Part shown: positions 10,238 through 18,553 of the stretch, one piece after another
Layout: each line of letters begins with the position of its first letter
Numbering within the stretch: position 1 is the stretch's first letter
Assembly (NCBI GenBank): GCA_031549115.1
Contig: JAVBQJ010000055.1
Span: 1 to 25,537 of the forward strand
Direction of reading: 5' to 3'
Length of the DNA stretch: 25,537 nucleotides
Source of the DNA: JAVBQJ01 sp031549115
GTDB lineage: Bacteria > Verrucomicrobiota > Lentisphaeria > Victivallales > Victivallaceae
Translations under genes and position numbers: made by a program
Notes under the pieces: generated by a model
Told to the model about the DNA's origin: nothing
Seen by the model: only the letters and a program-made list of their open reading frames with translations
The model's database searches: none

Positions 10238-12133
10238 TCAGCCGCGGCTGCGGGGGGAAATCCGGGCGATCGCCTTTTTCGGACATATTTCCACACAGGT
10301 GTTGCAGCGGGTGCATACGGAATTGTTCACGATGAAATCGGCGCTGATCGCCTGCACCGGACACTTCTTGATGCACAATTTACATTTGACGCACTTCGCC
10401 GGATTGATCCGGATGTCCACCATCGAATCGCATTCGCCGGTGACACAGCTCTTCTGGCGCACGTGCTGTTCGTATTCCTTGCGGAAATAACGCAGCGTCG
10501 ACAATACCGGATTCGGCGCGGTCTGACCGAGGCCGCACAGGGAACCGGCCTTGACCTTCTTCGCCAGGTCTTCGAGCTGGTCGAGATCGGACATTTCGCC
10601 GTTGCCGGCGATGATTTTGTCGAGGATTTCCAGCATCCGCTTGGTGCCGACCCGGCAGAAGGTGCATTTGCCGCACGATTCGTTCTGGGTGAACTGCATG
10701 AAAAAACGGGCGATTTTGACGATGCAGGTCTGGTCGTTCATCACCACCAGACCGCCCGATCCAACCATCGCGCCGACGGTTTTCAACGTGTCGAAGTCCA
10801 TCGGCATATCGAGCATTTCCGGCGTCAGGCAACCGCCCGAAGGACCGCCGATCTGAACCGATTTGAAATCGCGCCCGGTGGCCTTGCCGCGGTTGTCGAT
10901 GACGCCGCCGCCGATGTTGTAGACGATTTCGCGCAGCGTCGAACCGAACGGCACTTCGATCAACCCGGTATTGGCGACATGCCCCGTCAACGCGAAGGTC
11001 TTGGTACCCGGAGAATTCTCCGTCCCCACCCGGCGGTAGACTTCGGCGCCTTCGCGCAGGATCAACGGCAGGCTCGCGAGGGTTTCGACGTTGTTGATCA
11101 CCGTCGGCTTCGCATGCAGCCCCTTGTGGGCCGGGAACGGCGGCTTCGGGCGCGGCGTACCGCGTTCACCCTCGACGCTGGCGATCAGCGCGGTTTCCTC
11201 GCCGCAGACGAACGCGCCGGCGCCCTCCATCACCGTCAGGTGAAAACTGAACCCGGTATCGAAGAGATTGTCGCCCAGGAGGCCCGCCGCCATCGCGTCC
11301 TCGACCGCGCGGTTCATCCGCTCGACCGCGAGCGGATATTCGGCGCGGACGTAGGCGACGCCATGGGTGGCGCCGATGGCCTTGCCGGCGATGACCATGC
11401 CTTCGATCACCGCGTGCGGATTGCCCTCCATCACCGAACGGTCCATGAACGCACCCGGATCGCCTTCGTCGCCGTTGCAGATCACATATTTTTCCTCACC
11501 CGGACTGGCCAGCGCGAACTTCCACTTTTGCCCCGTCGGGAAGCCGCCGCCGCCGCGCCCGCGCAAGCCCGAGTCGAGCACGGTCTGGCAGACTTCGGCC
11601 GGCGTCATCGCACTGATGGCGTTGCGGGCGCCGAAGTAACCGCCGCGGGCGATGTATTCGGCGACGTTGCCCGGTTCGATCATGCAGTTGGCCAGCACCA
11701 CCCGCTTCTGGCGGTGGTAAAACGGAATTTCGGCGTCGCCTTTGCAGCTTTTGCCGGTGACCGGATCGACGTAGAGCAGTCGTTCGATGACTTCGCCTTT
11801 GAGCAGCGTTTTTTCGACGATTTCGGGGACATCGGAGGGTTTGACCCGGACGTAGAGGATCTGCTCGGGCTCGATATGCAGCAAGGGACCCATCTGGCAG
11901 AAGCCCTGGCAGCCGCTGCGTGATATATAGGTGGCTCCGGCTTCGGGGCGGTCTTCGTGTTTGAGTTCGACCGCGACGGGAAGGTTGACGGCTTCGAGCG
12001 CCGGGATCAGCGCGTCGCGGACCGCCAGCGACCCGTTGGCCACACAGCTGGTACCCGCACACAGAATGATCCGGCGGCGGCATTGCGCCAGCTTCGCATC
12101 ATACTCCTCTTTGAACTTTTCCAGTTCGATCAT
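10238..12133 (-). CDS. NuoF/HydB-like flavoprotein, NADH- and FMN-binding core of the Stn-type complex
   Basis: The 631-residue protein has the HydB/HndC layout. A thioredoxin-like 2Fe-2S domain (C25, C30, C75, C79) is followed by the NuoF core with the NADH/FMN motif GRGGGGFPTGQKW, then GAGAFVCGEETALIASVEG, and the 4Fe-4S motif ESCGKCTFCRVGT. A C-terminal diferredoxin follows (C581/584/587/591 and C607/610/613/617). In bifurcating enzymes of this family the FMN splits electron pairs between a pyridine nucleotide and ferredoxin. Its start codon overlaps the upstream stop (ATGA), pointing to translational coupling with the NuoE-like subunit. No [FeFe]-hydrogenase subunit is present, which argues against a HydABC hydrogenase. 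Confidence 0.93.
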   Translation of the reverse strand: MIELEKFKEEYDAKLAQCRRRIILCAGTSCVANGSLAVRDALIPALEAVNLPVAVELKHEDRPEAGATYISRSGCQGFCQMGPLLHIEPEQILYVRVKPSDVPEIVEKTLLKGEVIERLLYVDPVTGKSCKGDAEIPFYHRQKRVVLANCMIEPGNVAEYIARGGYFGARNAISAMTPAEVCQTVLDSGLRGRGGGGFPTGQKWKFALASPGEEKYVICNGDEGDPGAFMDRSVMEGNPHAVIEGMVIAGKAIGATHGVAYVRAEYPLAVERMNRAVEDAMAAGLLGDNLFDTGFSFHLTVMEGAGAFVCGEETALIASVEGERGTPRPKPPFPAHKGLHAKPTVINNVETLASLPLILREGAEVYRRVGTENSPGTKTFALTGHVANTGLIEVPFGSTLREIVYNIGGGVIDNRGKATGRDFKSVQIGGPSGGCLTPEMLDMPMDFDTLKTVGAMVGSGGLVVMNDQTCIVKIARFFMQFTQNESCGKCTFCRVGTKRMLEILDKIIAGNGEMSDLDQLEDLAKKVKAGSLCGLGQTAPNPVLSTLRYFRKEYEQHVRQKSCVTGECDSMVDIRINPAKCVKCKLCIKKCPVQAISADFIVNNSVCTRCNTCVEICPKKAIARISPRSRG

Positions 12134-12615
12134 TTGACCACCTCTCTCGCGGCTGCGGCTTCCTGCTTGACGATGTTGTCAATCAGCCGGTTCAACTTGT
12201 CCGGGGTCATCAGGCCGTGCACTTCTTCGTTGACCAGCATGACCGGAGCCATCCCGCAGGTGCCGAGACAACTGACGGTTTCAACCGAAAAAAGAAAGTC
12301 CGGCGTGGTCGAATGACCCTGGGAGATATTCAGCTTCTGATAAATGGCGTTCAACAGGCCATGGGATTTTTTGACGTGGCATGCCGTGCCGTCGCATACG
12401 GTCAGGCGGTACTTGCCCGGACGGGTCCGCTTGAATTTCGCATAAAAGGTCAGGACCCCTTCGACTTCGGCGGTCGGCAGTTTGAAATAGGATGCAACTT
12501 CTTCTATGGCTTCATTGGAAACGTAACCTTCATGATTCTGAACCAGCTGTAACGCCTTGATCAGATTCCCCCGATCACGTTCGAGGTTGGAAAGGTACCC
12601 GTACTCATTGGACAT
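12130..12615 (-). CDS. NuoE/HydC-like 2Fe-2S subunit
   Basis: The 161-residue thioredoxin-fold ferredoxin subunit has the four cluster ligands of NuoE proteins: C74 and C79 (VCDGTACHV) and C116 and C120 (VSCLGTCGMAP). The helical N-terminus (LIKALQLVQNHEGYVSNEAI) is also family-typical. I chose the ATG at 12615, which gives a normal NuoE length. An ATG at 12648 adding 11 residues is equally possible, and both have weak ribosome binding sites. Longer starts are excluded because they precede the promoter at 12746-12774. This is the first gene of the operon. It should pass electrons to or from the NuoF-like flavin. Confidence 0.92.
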   Translation of the reverse strand: MSNEYGYLSNLERDRGNLIKALQLVQNHEGYVSNEAIEEVASYFKLPTAEVEGVLTFYAKFKRTRPGKYRLTVCDGTACHVKKSHGLLNAIYQKLNISQGHSTTPDFLFSVETVSCLGTCGMAPVMLVNEEVHGLMTPDKLNRLIDNIVKQEAAAAREVVK

Positions 12616-12745
12616 TTTGGATCGTACCCCGTTCTGTAATTTGCTCATTGCTGTCGCGTTGTGGGATTTACGCCGCCGAAATCCGCGTCCCCGCGGCCAT
12701 GGTAAGCAGCTTCCCGTTGTTTTCGGAAAATTCACACATCCGAAT

Positions 12746-12774
12746 ACTATACCACGTTTTTGCGGCTTTTGCAA
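12746..12774 (-). promoter_or_regulatory. Promoter of the three-gene transhydrogenase operon
   Basis: On the minus strand TTGCAA (12774-12769), a 17-base spacer and TATAGT (12751-12746) sit just past the stop codon of the U32 gene. The spacer ends in ACGTGG, similar to the carB and thrC promoters. A leader of roughly 90-125 bases follows. Confidence 0.75.
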
Positions 12775-12789
12775 CTTTTTTCGGGCGTT

Positions 12790-14838
12790 TTATTTCAATT
12801 CCTGCCCGCGATAGGGGATGCGGGCCCCGGCTTCGGGGTAGAGCCGGGTGAGTCCGGCCTGCCGGTCGTATTCAAGGCGGAAGCGGTTGCCGCGCCCGTC
12901 GGTGATGGCGCCGGTGATGCCGAGTTCGGCGCGCGACACCAGCAACTCCGTCGGCGCCGACACTTCGGCGCATACCGGCAACGCGGTGTTTCGCCCGAGT
13001 AAATCGACCGCCTCCTGTTCCAGCTCGGTCCACGGCGCGAACGCGGCGGCTCCGAGTTCGGCGGCCAATGCCGCCGCCTGCGAATTTGCGACCGGGAAGG
13101 GGGGCAAGGCCAGGCGGTTGATGCCGGAATACTCCCGCAGCAGCTCCCAGCCGTGCCAGGAGCCCACGGCGAAGTTGCGGACGCCCTGGCGGTAGGCCAG
13201 CGCGATTTGGTCGCGCTGGAATGCCACTTCGCTCTCCGGGATGAAGCCCGGAATGCGGAATTCCGGCGCGTATCCCGCCACCGGTGGAGCGACGATATGG
13301 TTCCGGCGGTCTTCCCGGAAACGGGCGAGGCCGGCGGCCCCGGCGGCTTCGGCGGGATCGCTTTGCAGCAGCTCCCGCGCCCATTCCCAGAAGGCGCGCC
13401 GCATCTTTTTTCCCTCCGACGCCGGCAGGAAATAGTTGCCGTCGACGGTTGCGGCGATGTTTCCCGCGCGCCACGGCTCCGGGACGCCTTCGCCGAATTC
13501 GCGGCACAGATCCTCCGGCGCCAACGCCTGATTGCGCGCCGGCTGGGCGCTATAGGGATAACGGAATTCATGGCCGCGCAGGCCGGCCGAAAGTCCGGCG
13601 GCGGTGAAGCGCAATTCCAGATCCACCGGAAAGCGCCCCGGCGGCAGCGCGTTGGCCTGGCGCCGGTAATCGAAGCCGTTTTCGCCGATTTTATATACCT
13701 GAAATCCGGCGGCGGCGGTAAACGCGCCGGGGAGGAATACCTCCTGACCACGCCTGGCGGAGACCGTGTCGCGGCGGCGGTATTGCATCCGGATCAAGGT
13801 CAAAGCGGCGCCTTCGCCGCCATCCGGCGGCACCAGCCGCAGCCGGTCGCCGAGGTGGAGCCGCCCGGTCAATTCCAACTGTATGCCATCGGCGCCGGCG
13901 CGGAGCACCCGTCCGACCGGCGTACCGAACACCCCCGGCGTCCGCGGCCGGGTCAGGCGGTCGAAGCGGCTGCGGTAAAAGCCGCCGCCGGGGTTGCGCG
14001 CGGCGGCGGAATCGAGAATTTTCCGCGCCTCTTCGTACGCGCTTTCCGACGGATCGTCGAGGACGGTACGGTAGGCGCGGACGCTTTTCCAGACATAATC
14101 GGGGGAGCGCAGCCGCCCTTCGATTTTGAGCGACGCGATCTTCAGGCGCCGGAATTCTTCGACCAGGCTCAGGCCATCGAGGTCGCACATCGAAAACCAG
14201 AAGCCGGCGTCTTTGCCGTCCGCCGCCCGGTAGCTGCGGCGGCACGGCTGTTTGCAGCGTCCCCGATTGCCGGATTCGCCGCCGAACCAGCTGGAAAAGA
14301 GGCAGCGGCCCGATAACGAGGTGCACAAGGAACCGTGAATGAACACCTCCAGCTCTACCGGCGTGTTCTTTGCCGTCTGCGCCACCTCCGCCAGCGTCAT
14401 CTGACGCTCCAGAATCACCCGCCGGATGCCGAGCCGCGCCGCCGTCATGATGCCCGGCGTATTGTGGATTCCCATCTGGGTCGACGCGTGCAACGCCAGT
14501 GCGGGAAAGTAATCGCGCGCGAGTTTGAGAATACCGGGGTCCTGCAGGATGATCGCGTCCGGCCCCAATCCGGCCAGCCGTGCCAGCTCCTCCGCCGCCG
14601 CGTCCAGTTCGTTTTCTTTGACCAGCGTGTTGACGGCGACGTAAATTTTCCGGCCGAGCCGGTGAGCGTGGTCGAGCAGCGCATGCAGCGTTTCCGGGGT
14701 GAAGTTCTCCGCCCGCTCCCGGGCGTTGAAGCGGCCGAGTCCGAGATACAGCGCGTCGGCGCCGCCGTCGAGCGCCGCCAGCGCCATCTCCATATTGCCC
14801 GCCGGAGCGAGCAATTCCGGCCGGAACAGTTCACTCAT
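12790..14838 (-). CDS. U32 family protein, RlhA/YdcP-like
   Basis: The protein is annotated as peptidase family U32, but characterised members are Fe-S RNA hydroxylases (RlhA on 23S rRNA, TrhP on tRNA). The 682-residue length fits the long RlhA-like branch. The N-terminus PELLAPAGNMEMALAALDGG is typical. The U32 signature appears as EVFIHGSLCTSLSGRCLFS with C172 and C179, followed by C195 and C199 in NRGRCKQPCRRSY; three or four of these cysteines should hold the cluster. The remainder is a C-terminal half with a beta-domain seen in long U32 proteins. The start overlaps the upstream gene by 8 bases. It shares an operon with miaA, another RNA-modification gene, which fits an RNA-modifying role. 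Substrate not determinable here. Confidence 0.88.
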   Translation of the reverse strand: MSELFRPELLAPAGNMEMALAALDGGADALYLGLGRFNARERAENFTPETLHALLDHAHRLGRKIYVAVNTLVKENELDAAAEELARLAGLGPDAIILQDPGILKLARDYFPALALHASTQMGIHNTPGIMTAARLGIRRVILERQMTLAEVAQTAKNTPVELEVFIHGSLCTSLSGRCLFSSWFGGESGNRGRCKQPCRRSYRAADGKDAGFWFSMCDLDGLSLVEEFRRLKIASLKIEGRLRSPDYVWKSVRAYRTVLDDPSESAYEEARKILDSAAARNPGGGFYRSRFDRLTRPRTPGVFGTPVGRVLRAGADGIQLELTGRLHLGDRLRLVPPDGGEGAALTLIRMQYRRRDTVSARRGQEVFLPGAFTAAAGFQVYKIGENGFDYRRQANALPPGRFPVDLELRFTAAGLSAGLRGHEFRYPYSAQPARNQALAPEDLCREFGEGVPEPWRAGNIAATVDGNYFLPASEGKKMRRAFWEWARELLQSDPAEAAGAAGLARFREDRRNHIVAPPVAGYAPEFRIPGFIPESEVAFQRDQIALAYRQGVRNFAVGSWHGWELLREYSGINRLALPPFPVANSQAAALAAELGAAAFAPWTELEQEAVDLLGRNTALPVCAEVSAPTELLVSRAELGITGAITDGRGNRFRLEYDRQAGLTRLYPEAGARIPYRGQELK

Positions 14839-15703
14839 GGCGCGCCGCCGCCTTGGCCGGGACGGAGCGCCCCCAGATGACCACCGCGATCAGGCCCAAC
14901 ACATAAGCCGTGGTCATGCCGGTGGCGAAGTGCCACCAGTCATGCCGGAACAAAACGATGATCGTCCAGATGTCGAGCCACATCCCGGCCAGCCCGGTCA
15001 GCAGCTTCGCCCAGCGCAATTGCCGCAGTGCCAGCAGCGCGAGAAGGAGCAGGTTGACACCGGGAATATACCACAACGCCCCCCACTTCCGGCCGCGCCC
15101 CGGCCGCCGTTCACCGGTAAAGGTTACCAGCGCCAGAAGATAGGCACCCAGCGCCAGGCCGCCGCCGGTGAGCCAGTAAATCTGCGCGCCGCTGCGAATG
15201 GCCTCGTACAAAAGCGGCAGCGCCAGCAGCTGCAGCATACCGAGGCCCAGAGGCCGCAAACTGCGGCTGATGCCACCCAGAATCAGCGCCAGAAAGAACA
15301 GCCAGTTGAATAACGGCAGACAGGCGCACAGCCGCAGCCGCGCATTCAGCTCCTGCCGCCAGTTTTCGAGCTCCTCCAACTCCGGCGCCGCCGGAGCTGC
15401 GACCGCTGCCGCCGGGCTGTCGAGCCGGGAACGCAGACTCCGGATCAGGTGCTGCGCCACCGACTCGAAGGTCTCGATGTCGATGTCGGCCGGAAAGCCG
15501 TCCGTTTCGTGCGCCGTCCGGTTGCGGATGCCGATGACGTAATACAGGCCGCGCAATGTGCTCTCGGGCAGCGACCGTTTGAGATCGGCGGTCAGCTCGC
15601 CGAGGCCGGTGCCGGCGGCGCCGAGCTGGCGCAGAAGCGCTTCCAGTTCCCGCGAATAATAGATGACTTTGCCGGTCTTTTCGATTTCCTGCTGCTTATC
15701 CAT
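14831..15703 (-). CDS. HEPN-like domain fused to a multi-pass membrane domain
   Basis: The 290-residue protein is of unknown function. Residues 1-90 are helical and contain GLYYVIGIRNRTAHE, which fits the R-x4-H motif of HEPN-type domains; whether it is catalytic cannot be told. A short Pro/Ala-rich linker follows, then five or six hydrophobic segments (for example LPLFNWLFFLALILGG, LTGGGLALGAYLLALV, YIPGVNLLLLALLAL and TTAYVLGLIAVVIWG). The ATG at 15703 has GGAGGAG directly upstream, and MDKQQEIEKTGK is more plausible than the longer start at 15733. It overlaps miaA by 8 bases upstream and the U32 gene by 8 bases downstream, so all three are translationally coupled. Confidence 0.78.
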   Translation of the reverse strand: MDKQQEIEKTGKVIYYSRELEALLRQLGAAGTGLGELTADLKRSLPESTLRGLYYVIGIRNRTAHETDGFPADIDIETFESVAQHLIRSLRSRLDSPAAAVAAPAAPELEELENWRQELNARLRLCACLPLFNWLFFLALILGGISRSLRPLGLGMLQLLALPLLYEAIRSGAQIYWLTGGGLALGAYLLALVTFTGERRPGRGRKWGALWYIPGVNLLLLALLALRQLRWAKLLTGLAGMWLDIWTIIVLFRHDWWHFATGMTTAYVLGLIAVVIWGRSVPAKAAARHE

Positions 15704-16607
15704 GACCAAGCTCCTCCCAGGCGGTGATTTCACGGAAATCCCGGGGCATCGGAATGGTCCGCGCCTCCGGGTGCTGATGTTTGAACCAGGTAATCTGGCG
15801 CCGCGCCAATTGCCAGGTCGCCGTCGCGATCCGGCCGGTCAGCTCTTCCAGTGTCAGGCGTCCGGCCAGATACTCGCCGATCGGCCGATAGCCGAGCGCC
15901 TGGTGCGCGGTCGGCGTTTCCAATAGCCCCGCCGCCAGCAATGGCCGCGCTTCGTCGATCCACCCATCACGGAGCATCTGGCGCGTCCGTGCCGCGATCC
16001 GGGCTTTCAATTCCTCGCGCGGCCAATCCAGATACCACGCGACGACATCATAACGCAGGGTACGTTCTTTGCGCCCCTGCAATTCGGCCAACGGCGTCCC
16101 GGTCAGCCGGAATACCTCCAGCGCCCGGATCAGTTTGCGCCGGTGATGTCCGAAGTGTTCGAGATCGACCGGGTCGATTTCGGCCATATCGGATTTCAGC
16201 CGGCCGAAGCCGGCGGGATTGTCGTATTCGCGATCGAGTTCGGCGCGCACTGCGGCGTCGCCGGGCAGTTCGTCGAGGCCGTACAGCCATGCTTTCAAAT
16301 ACATGCCGGTGCCGCCGGCGACGATGACCCGCCGGTTCCGCGCCTGAATATCCCGGACCGCCGCGTCGGCGTCGGCGATAAAGCTGTAAACGTCGGCGGG
16401 CTGCGCCATATCCCGGACATCGAGCAGATGGTGCGGGACCCTGGCTTGCTCCGCGCCGGTAGGTTTGGCAGTACCGATGTCGAGTCCCCGGTACAGCTGC
16501 ATCGAATCGGCCGAAACGATCTCCGCGCCGAAGCGCTCGGCCAATTCCAGCGCCGCCGTGCTTTTGCCCGAGGCGGTCGCTCCCATGATGACCAGGATAG
16601 GTTCCAT
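15696..16607 (-). CDS. miaA: tRNA dimethylallyltransferase
   Basis: MiaA adds the dimethylallyl group to A37 of tRNAs reading UNN codons. The 303-residue protein has the P-loop GATASGKST at 9-17, the catalytic and substrate region SADSMQLYRGLDIGTAKP, the VAGGTGMYLKA motif, and the C-terminal QALGYRPIGEYL and RRQITWFKHQ motifs of the family. Length is normal. It sits 9 bases after lspA in the operon and overlaps the next gene. The start has no clear Shine-Dalgarno, so translation may depend on coupling to lspA. Confidence 0.97.
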   Translation of the reverse strand: MEPILVIMGATASGKSTAALELAERFGAEIVSADSMQLYRGLDIGTAKPTGAEQARVPHHLLDVRDMAQPADVYSFIADADAAVRDIQARNRRVIVAGGTGMYLKAWLYGLDELPGDAAVRAELDREYDNPAGFGRLKSDMAEIDPVDLEHFGHHRRKLIRALEVFRLTGTPLAELQGRKERTLRYDVVAWYLDWPREELKARIAARTRQMLRDGWIDEARPLLAAGLLETPTAHQALGYRPIGEYLAGRLTLEELTGRIATATWQLARRQITWFKHQHPEARTIPMPRDFREITAWEELGHG

Positions 16608-16616
16608 AACAATGGT

Positions 16617-17159
16617 TCAGGGGGTGTTGGATTTGGCCCGGGCCGGACGGAACAGCGCCGACAACAGAAAAATTCCCACTCCGATACAGATCGCGCAATC
16701 GGCGATATTGAATACCGGCCAGTGCCAGTTACGGAAATAAACGTCGAAAAAATCCACCACTTCACCGCGCCACATCCGGTCGATGGAGTTGCCGATGACG
16801 CCGGCGGCGATGGTGAAAATCGCGGCATAACGCTCGATGTACCCCTCGGTCAGATAGCGCAGGAATACGATTGCCGCGACCAATACCGCGATGCCGATGC
16901 CCAGCAGCAGCCAGCCGTACCCGGAAAACATACCCCAGGCGGCGCCTTTGTTGGTGACATAGGTGATGTTGAAAAAGCCGTCGATAACCGGCCGGCTTTC
17001 CCCGTAGTACATGGTGCGCTCGACCAGGATTTTGGTTCCCTGGTCAAGCAGCAGAAGAAAAGTTGTCCACAACAGACAACCGATGATGAACCGGCGTTCC
17101 GTCGAAGTCCGCGGTTGGATGATGCCTCTGGCGGTCCGTTCAGCGGAAGCGGAAGTCAT
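16617..17159 (-). CDS. lspA: Lipoprotein signal peptidase
   Basis: This inner-membrane aspartic protease cleaves prolipoprotein signal peptides after lipid attachment. The 180-residue protein has four hydrophobic segments and the family blocks LLDQGTK, FNITYVTNKGAAWGMF, GVIGNSIDRMWRGEVVDFFDV and FNIADCAICIGV. The two catalytic aspartates are by family logic D127 and D154. The ATG at 17159 lies inside the end of the DksA-like gene (20-base overlap) and has only a weak ribosome binding site, so coupling is likely. An upstream start at 17228 would add a non-family extension. The TPR lipoprotein encoded at 17754 is a plausible substrate. Confidence 0.95.
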   Translation of the reverse strand: MTSASAERTARGIIQPRTSTERRFIIGCLLWTTFLLLLDQGTKILVERTMYYGESRPVIDGFFNITYVTNKGAAWGMFSGYGWLLLGIGIAVLVAAIVFLRYLTEGYIERYAAIFTIAAGVIGNSIDRMWRGEVVDFFDVYFRNWHWPVFNIADCAICIGVGIFLLSALFRPARAKSNTP

Positions 17160-17556
17160 CGTTTTTTTCCCGCACAGTTTTGCATTTGGTGCAATACATC
17201 GCGTGGGGGCGTACGTCCAGCCGGGCATCGGCGATCATCTGGCCGCAATCCAGGCATTTGCCGTATTCGCCGTCGAACAGGCGCTGGAGCGCGTCTTCGA
17301 TCAGGTCCAGCACATCGCCTTCGGCGGTCATCAGCTGGAGTTCCATTTCATGGCGCGAATTATCACTGCCCATGTCGGCCAGGTGGGTGGTGACGCCGCG
17401 CTTGTCGGCATTGCTGCAATCCAGGGCGTCTTCGGCGCGAGTTTTCATGCTGCCGTGGACGAGGTCGCGAGCCAGCATCAGCGCTTCGTAGTATTTCCGT
17501 TCGCGAGCATCGAATTTCGCGATGCGTGAGTCTTTTTCGTTCATTTTTGCGCTCAT
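17140..17556 (-). CDS. DksA/TraR family C4 zinc-finger protein
   Basis: The 138-residue protein has an N-terminal helical, probably coiled-coil half and a C-terminal C4 zinc finger (C101, C104, C122, C125: KCLDCGQMI...YCTKC). DksA-family proteins bind in the RNA polymerase secondary channel and tune rRNA and stress transcription with ppGpp. I do not see the classical DxxDxA tip; LADMGSDN stands in the corresponding region, so a true DksA function is uncertain. The ATG at 17556 has a GGGTGA-like site. It is the first gene of the operon with lspA, miaA and two more genes. This order, DksA/TraR zinc finger then lspA, is seen in several PVC genomes from memory. Confidence 0.9.
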   Translation of the reverse strand: MSAKMNEKDSRIAKFDARERKYYEALMLARDLVHGSMKTRAEDALDCSNADKRGVTTHLADMGSDNSRHEMELQLMTAEGDVLDLIEDALQRLFDGEYGKCLDCGQMIADARLDVRPHAMYCTKCKTVREKNDDFRFR

Positions 17557-17608
17557 ACAGTCACCCGCAAAGTTATAGGATTACTATTCTCACCTGTTCA
17601 GGTCCTTT

Positions 17609-17636
17609 AATGTAACACCGATTTCCGGTTTTTCAA
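17609..17636 (-). promoter_or_regulatory. Candidate promoter of the DksA-like/lspA/miaA operon
   Basis: On the minus strand TTGAAA (17636-17631), a 16-base spacer and TACATT (17614-17609) would give a leader of about 45 bases before the ATG at 17556. Confidence 0.5.
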
Positions 17637-17664
17637 ATTGATTGGCAAAAAAATCAAAAATGAC

Positions 17665-17717
17665 TTGCAAAAAGCCGGTTCCGGCGACATATTATCATTT
17701 ATGTGAATAATGATAAT
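17665..17717 (+). promoter_or_regulatory. Candidate promoter with overlapping inverted repeat, upstream of the TPR lipoprotein gene
   Basis: TTGCAA at 17665-17670 is followed by TATTAT at 17690-17695 (19-base spacer) or CATATT at 17688-17693 (17-base spacer). A perfect 9-bp inverted repeat ATTATCATT / AATGATAAT (17691-17699 and 17709-17717) overlaps the -10, as a repressor site would. A second TATAAT at 17737-17742 lacks a good -35 and is only 8 bases from the ATGs. Confidence 0.4.
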
Positions 17718-17753
17718 CCGGGGTTGGCCGGGCGAGTATAATCGAGGTGTATG

Positions 17754-18521
17754 ATGGTGCGTTTTTATTGGTTGACCGGTCTCGCGCTGGCTGTGGTGCT
17801 GACCGTGTCCGGGTGCGGCCGGAAGTCTACCGCCGAGACGATGCAGATGGCCATGGAGGCGGCCGAAAACGGCAATTGGGTCGAAGCGATGAAATACGCC
17901 GGGGTGGTGACCGAACGCGATCCGGGCGATTCGGCCGCGTGGGCGTTGAAAACGATTGCCGCCGAACGTGCCGGGCAGCCGCGGGTGGCGCTGGAAAATG
18001 CCCGCCGCGGCGCCGAATTGTGCCCGGACAGTTACGCGGTGCAATACACCTATGGCCGTTTGCTGGCGGCGCAGCCGGGGCGGGAGGCGGACGCGCAGGC
18101 CTGTCTGCGGCGGGCGTTCAATTTGAACCGCAACGACGGAAAAAGCCTGGCGCTGGCGCTGCAGTGCGCCGCACGGTTGAACCGTCCGGAGGCGCGCGCG
18201 TATTATGACATCCTCGAACACCTCGACCCCGCGATGGCGGCGATGCCGGAAATTCAAAGCTCGGTGGGCATCTATTCGCTGCTGTCCGGCGATTTGCACG
18301 GCGGTCTCACCCGGCTGATCGAAGCGTTCAAGGCCGCGCCGGACAACCCGACGGTGGTGCTCAATCTGGCGCGGGCGCTGGATGTTTATATTCGCGAGCC
18401 GAACAAGGCCACCCCCTACTACCAGAAGTATCTCGAATTGGCATCCCGCAATCCGGAAGTTTCCGGGACCCGCACCGAAGTGGAAGCGCGGGTGCGCGAA
18501 TTGACCCGGCGCAACCGCTGA
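17754..18521 (+). CDS. TPR-like lipoprotein
   Basis: The 255-residue protein is probably exported. Its lipoprotein signal ends in the lipobox VSGC (Cys21 from the chosen start), after a hydrophobic stretch LTGLALAVVLT. The rest is helical TPR-like repeats (WVEAMKYAGVVTERDPGDSA, PRVALENARRGAELCPDSYA, LIEAFKAAPDNPTVVLNLAR), which bind partner proteins. Two adjacent ATGs are possible; the second (17754) is better spaced from GAGGTG at 17744-17749. It lies 32 bases upstream of dnaG and probably shares its transcript. The specific role is unknown. Confidence 0.85.
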   Translation: MVRFYWLTGLALAVVLTVSGCGRKSTAETMQMAMEAAENGNWVEAMKYAGVVTERDPGDSAAWALKTIAAERAGQPRVALENARRGAELCPDSYAVQYTYGRLLAAQPGREADAQACLRRAFNLNRNDGKSLALALQCAARLNRPEARAYYDILEHLDPAMAAMPEIQSSVGIYSLLSGDLHGGLTRLIEAFKAAPDNPTVVLNLARALDVYIREPNKATPYYQKYLELASRNPEVSGTRTEVEARVRELTRRNR

Positions 18522-18553
18522 CGCGCGAATCCAAACTGGAGGCCTCGAACCGG

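Noticed and set aside
8177..11923. 1248-codon open frame on the plus strand
   Set aside because: It runs antisense across two well-recognised Fe-S flavoprotein genes and has no recognisable domain. It is a product of codon bias in GC-rich sequence.
13153..14316. 387-codon open frame on the plus strand
   Set aside because: Antisense to the U32 gene, with composition typical of a shadow frame.
17691..17717. Standard Fur box
   Set aside because: The GATAAT-like hexamers are arranged in the outward order with a 9-base gap, not the 19-base Fur arrangement. It is kept only as a generic operator-like dyad.
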